Below, in pieces: positions 61,435 to 64,000 of a stretch of 64,000 nt of DNA. Source of the DNA: Sorghum bicolor (Eukaryota > Streptophyta > Magnoliopsida > Poales > Poaceae); NCBI RefSeq assembly GCF_000003195.3, contig NC_012876.2:57530407-57594406 (forward strand). Direction: 5' to 3'. The notes under the pieces were generated by a model. The model did no database searches and was not told the origin of the DNA. It saw only the letters and a program-made list of their open reading frames with translations. Position numbers and translations under genes: made by a program. The first letter of the stretch is position 1. Each line of letters starts with the position of its first letter.

Positions 61435-62096
61435 GGGCCTGTTTAGATTTGAAACTTTTTGGCCTAAAGAGAAATTTTTGTGGAATTGGGATCTGAGAAC
61501 TAAGGCCCTGTTTAGTTCCCTACCCAAAAATTTTTTATCCATCCCATCGAATCTTTGGACACATGCATGGAACATTAAATGTAGATAAAAAAATAAACTA
61601 ATTACACAGTTTAGTTAAGAATCACGAGACGAATCTTTTAAGCCTAGTTACTCCATGATTAGCCTTAAGTGCTACAGTAACCCACATATGCTAATGACAG
61701 ATTAATTATGCTTAATAAATTTGTCTTGCAGTTTCCTGACGAGCTATGTAATTTGTTTTTTTATTAGTTTCGAAAAACCTCTCCCGACATCCTTCCGACA
61801 CATCCGATGTGACATCCAAAAAATTTTCGTTCCCAATCTAAACAGGCCCTAAACGGGGTCAAAAAAAATTTTGGCTGCAATTGTGCACGTACTCTCATGG
61901 AAATCCACCAATGATAACTTGAGCTGCATGTAGTTGCAGTTGTCAATTGTCATTGGTGGGCTTTCATGCGAGTGCGTGCACAGTTGCAGCCCAAAATTTT
62001 GGTCCTAAAATTTTTTTAGCCTCGTTTAGTTCTTAGGCTCCAATTCTACAAAATTTTTTCTCTTTGGACCAAAAAATTTCAAATCTAAACAGACCC
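61435..62096. mobile_element. Second MITE nest, middle element (long foldback)
   Basis: Starts GGGCCTGTTTAGATTTGAAA, ends TTTCAAATCTAAACAGACCC, TTA on both sides (61432-61434 and 62097-62099). With the inner insert removed it is about 313 bp and almost entirely a palindrome, with arms meeting near 61946. The left arm is split at TAA by the element at 61504-61849. Confidence 0.85.
61504..61849. mobile_element. Second MITE nest, inner element (346 bp)
   Basis: Starts GGCCCTGTTTAGTTCCC, ends CCCAATCTAAACAGGCCC, TAA on both sides (61501-61503 and 61850-61852). It shares interior text with the element at 26128-26471. Confidence 0.83.
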
Positions 62097-62165
62097 TTAC
62101 TAAATATAAATGAAAGTGTTACAGTAGCTAAAACTAAAAAAAATTGTGAACGAAACAAGGCCTAA

Positions 62166-62874
62166 TTATTAGCTAAGGTACTGTTCTAGTGATTGGCTGA
62201 CTAGCGGAGCAAACTCGTAGAGCCGTGTAGCAAACTCGGTGGCGTAGGAATTGGCACGAGGACGTCGAGAAATGTGCAGCTGCCGGCAAGGATGAATCGG
62301 AGCCGAGCGAGGAGAAATCAATGTCGGCGTAGGACTCGGCGAGCAGTATAGGCAGGCCCGCTTTATTCAATAAGCTATGGTAAAAAATACTGCTAGCTGA
62401 TTTACTGAGAGAAAAAAATACTGCTGAATGACTGGTAGATTTGGCTGATAAACTCAAACGAACGAGGCAGCGCAAGATGATAGAGTAGCGTCTAGCTGAG
62501 CGGATGTTGACGGGACTAAGGGTTATGCGCTCTCTCTTTTCGATCGCTAAAACACCTCGTAGCTAGGTTGGATGGACTAGTAGTTAGCTAAGAGCAATGT
62601 TAATAATTAGTCAGTTGAAGACTGTAGCACAGTGCCATCTGCCATGTCATATACAGCCAGCAATACAATCAATTAGAATTATAGGTTGGCTATTTGAATG
62701 GCTCTACTAGACATAAGTATTTAATCCTTTCATTGTAAACTGTATCGGATTGGGTAAGAGAAAGTAAAAAGAACTTCTTTTTTTTTTTAACATGTGCTGC
62801 AGCTGACGAAGACCTTAACGCCCGCTCTCCCTTCTCTCTCCTAAGGTCATCCTAGCTAGCTAGGAGAAATTCTA
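62166..62874. other. Intergenic, no gene seen
   Basis: No domain-bearing frame and no clear element ends. Confidence 0.4.
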
Positions 62875-63111
62875 TTGGCTCTCAATAGCACTTTATAAAT
62901 AGCTAGCGAGATGATGTATAAAAATAATAAAAAAAGTAGCACTCTCATTGGCTATCGAGGAGAGTGATCAAATAGCTAGCGACTCATAAATAGCTAATCT
63001 AGCACGATCTTCTAAAAATAACTCTCACAATACTCTCTACAATAGCTAGCGACTTCCTAATAGCTAGCAACTTTCTAAGCTAGCTATTTGCAAATTGCTA
63101 TTGAGAGCCAA
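62875..63111. mobile_element. MITE with ~35-bp inverted repeats
   Basis: Left end TTGGCTCTCAATAGCA and right end TTGCTATTGAGAGCCAA are inverted copies; the match extends into AAATAGCTAGC. TA lies on both sides (62873-62874 and 63112-63113). The interior is full of TAGCTAGC words. Confidence 0.7.
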
Positions 63112-63284
63112 TAATATTCTTCCCAAGATGAAATAGCTAGCAATTTGAACACCATTGCAGACGCCCTAACATGGCTGCTTTTGTATGACGTGCATGTCAT
63201 TTCGCCGGTTGAAAAACGCTTAATATTCTTGCTCTAACAGCTAGTTGAGACCGTGGAAGTCTGGCTCATCCATTAGTCCACGTG

Positions 63285-64000
63285 TTTGGATTCTCAAGGG
63301 CTAAATTTTAGCAACTAGTTATTAGTTCAACAGATATAAACATGCCTTAATTAGCTTCTTGACCTAGGTCTAGCTAATAGTTTACTTGACCTAGGTCTAG
63401 CTAATAGCTTAGCTAATTGTTAGTTGAATACCTAACTAACGATTATTTCACGAGTTCGACTAAAAACTAGTTAATAGTAGCTAATATTATACCCTATTTG
63501 GACCGATTAGTTGCTAATAGTTAGAGTATCTCTAAAGACTCTCTATATCTTTTTTTAAAATGATAAGAATAGAGACTTTAGTAAAAAAACTACACTCCAA
63601 TAGCTTTAGAATGGTCATCTAAATATAGTCATCTTTTATTGTGGATTTTTAGCTAACCAAAAATAGAAAATGAGAATGGCTCTCTAGAGTGCGAATGAGA
63701 TATAGAAAAATGGTTGGAGAGTGAAAACTTATGGAGAACGATTTTTATACAGATGGCTCTCCAAACGATGATTTAGAGAGTGAGATTTAGAAAGGCTCTT
63801 GGAGCTGATCTTAGCTAACTAATAACAGGTCACCTCTAATATTAGGCGCTATTAGCTAGTTTGAGGTAAGCTAGTAATTAGCTAACAAATAGGTCATAAC
63901 TAATATTAGCGGCTATTAGCTAGCATTGTTGAGCGCGCTAGTGTTGTATGAGCTAACAATGAGCTAAAATTATAAGCTAGATCTGTTTGGATCCAAGGAA
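63285..64000. mobile_element. A/T-rich foldback repeat with internal MULE-like MITE, runs off the window
   Basis: GCTAATAG/CTATTAGC words recur throughout, as in 35060-35275. A 23-base phrase starting CTTGACCTAGGTCTAGC repeats at 63358 and 63385. Inside, 63524-63812 begins GAGTATCTCTAAAGACTC and ends GGCTCTTGGAGCTGATC, a Mutator-type terminal pair. Precise boundaries and duplications were not resolved. Confidence 0.45.

Larger units (their letters stand above)
61263..62162. mobile_element. Second MITE nest, outer element (GGCCTTGTTTAG family)
   Basis: Starts GGCCTTGTTTAATTCCC, ends GTGAACGAAACAAGGCC, TAA on both sides (61260-61262 and 62163-62165). Its interior GACAATAATTACTAAATA is split at TTA by the element at 61435-62096. 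Without it the length is about 235 bp. Confidence 0.85.

Overview
ORGANISM: This is a stretch of plant nuclear genome, most likely from a panicoid grass such as Sorghum. Three things point there: spliced plant genes with GC-rich first exons, dense MITE families of the grass type (ends GGCCTTGTTTAG), and a plastid-DNA insert whose gene order psbK...psbD-psbC is that of grass plastomes. The species is inferred, not proven. LAYOUT: 1-1.7 kb is a possible Pack-MULE carrying an antisense gene fragment that resembles LURP-one-related proteins. 1.75-9 kb is a nearly full-length but dead LINE, and 9.06-9.99 kb is a second, 5'-truncated LINE with a perfect 15-bp target duplication. 11.5-17.4 kb (minus) is a three-exon plant gene with a zinc-ribbon N-terminus and seven spaced WQxF motifs; its 2.6-kb first intron holds a SINE. 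19.8-23.3 kb (plus) is a ten-exon cyclase-associated protein (CAP) gene, convergent with a three-exon 4-coumarate:CoA ligase gene (23.8-25.7 kb, minus). 26-37.4 kb is gene-poor and full of MITEs. 37.6-38.2 kb is a single-exon DUF761 gene. 38.8-39.5 kb is a Ty3/gypsy remnant and 40.0-40.85 kb a decayed nuclear plastid insertion. 41.2-42.1 kb is a three-deep nest of MITEs. 43.6-47.0 kb is an F-box/DUF295 pseudogene split inside its F-box by a 606-bp hAT element. 49.2-61.1 kb is an 18-coding-exon class II formin gene. 61.3-62.2 kb is a second three-deep MITE nest, followed by further MITE-like sequence to the end. HOW IT FITS TOGETHER: The genes are independent plant loci with no operon-like logic. 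CAP and the formin both act on actin (monomer recycling and filament nucleation) but lie about 27 kb apart, and I would not call them a cluster. The notable structure is in the mobile DNA: MITE-in-MITE-in-MITE insertions that can each be reversed on paper using their 3-bp duplications, a hAT insertion at a defined codon boundary, and LINE and plastid copies decaying mostly through C-to-T type changes. Exon boundaries were placed by hand from GT/AG sites and reading-frame continuity; no alignment or expression data were available. I found no CRISPR array, prokaryote-like operon or clearly new enzymatic system.
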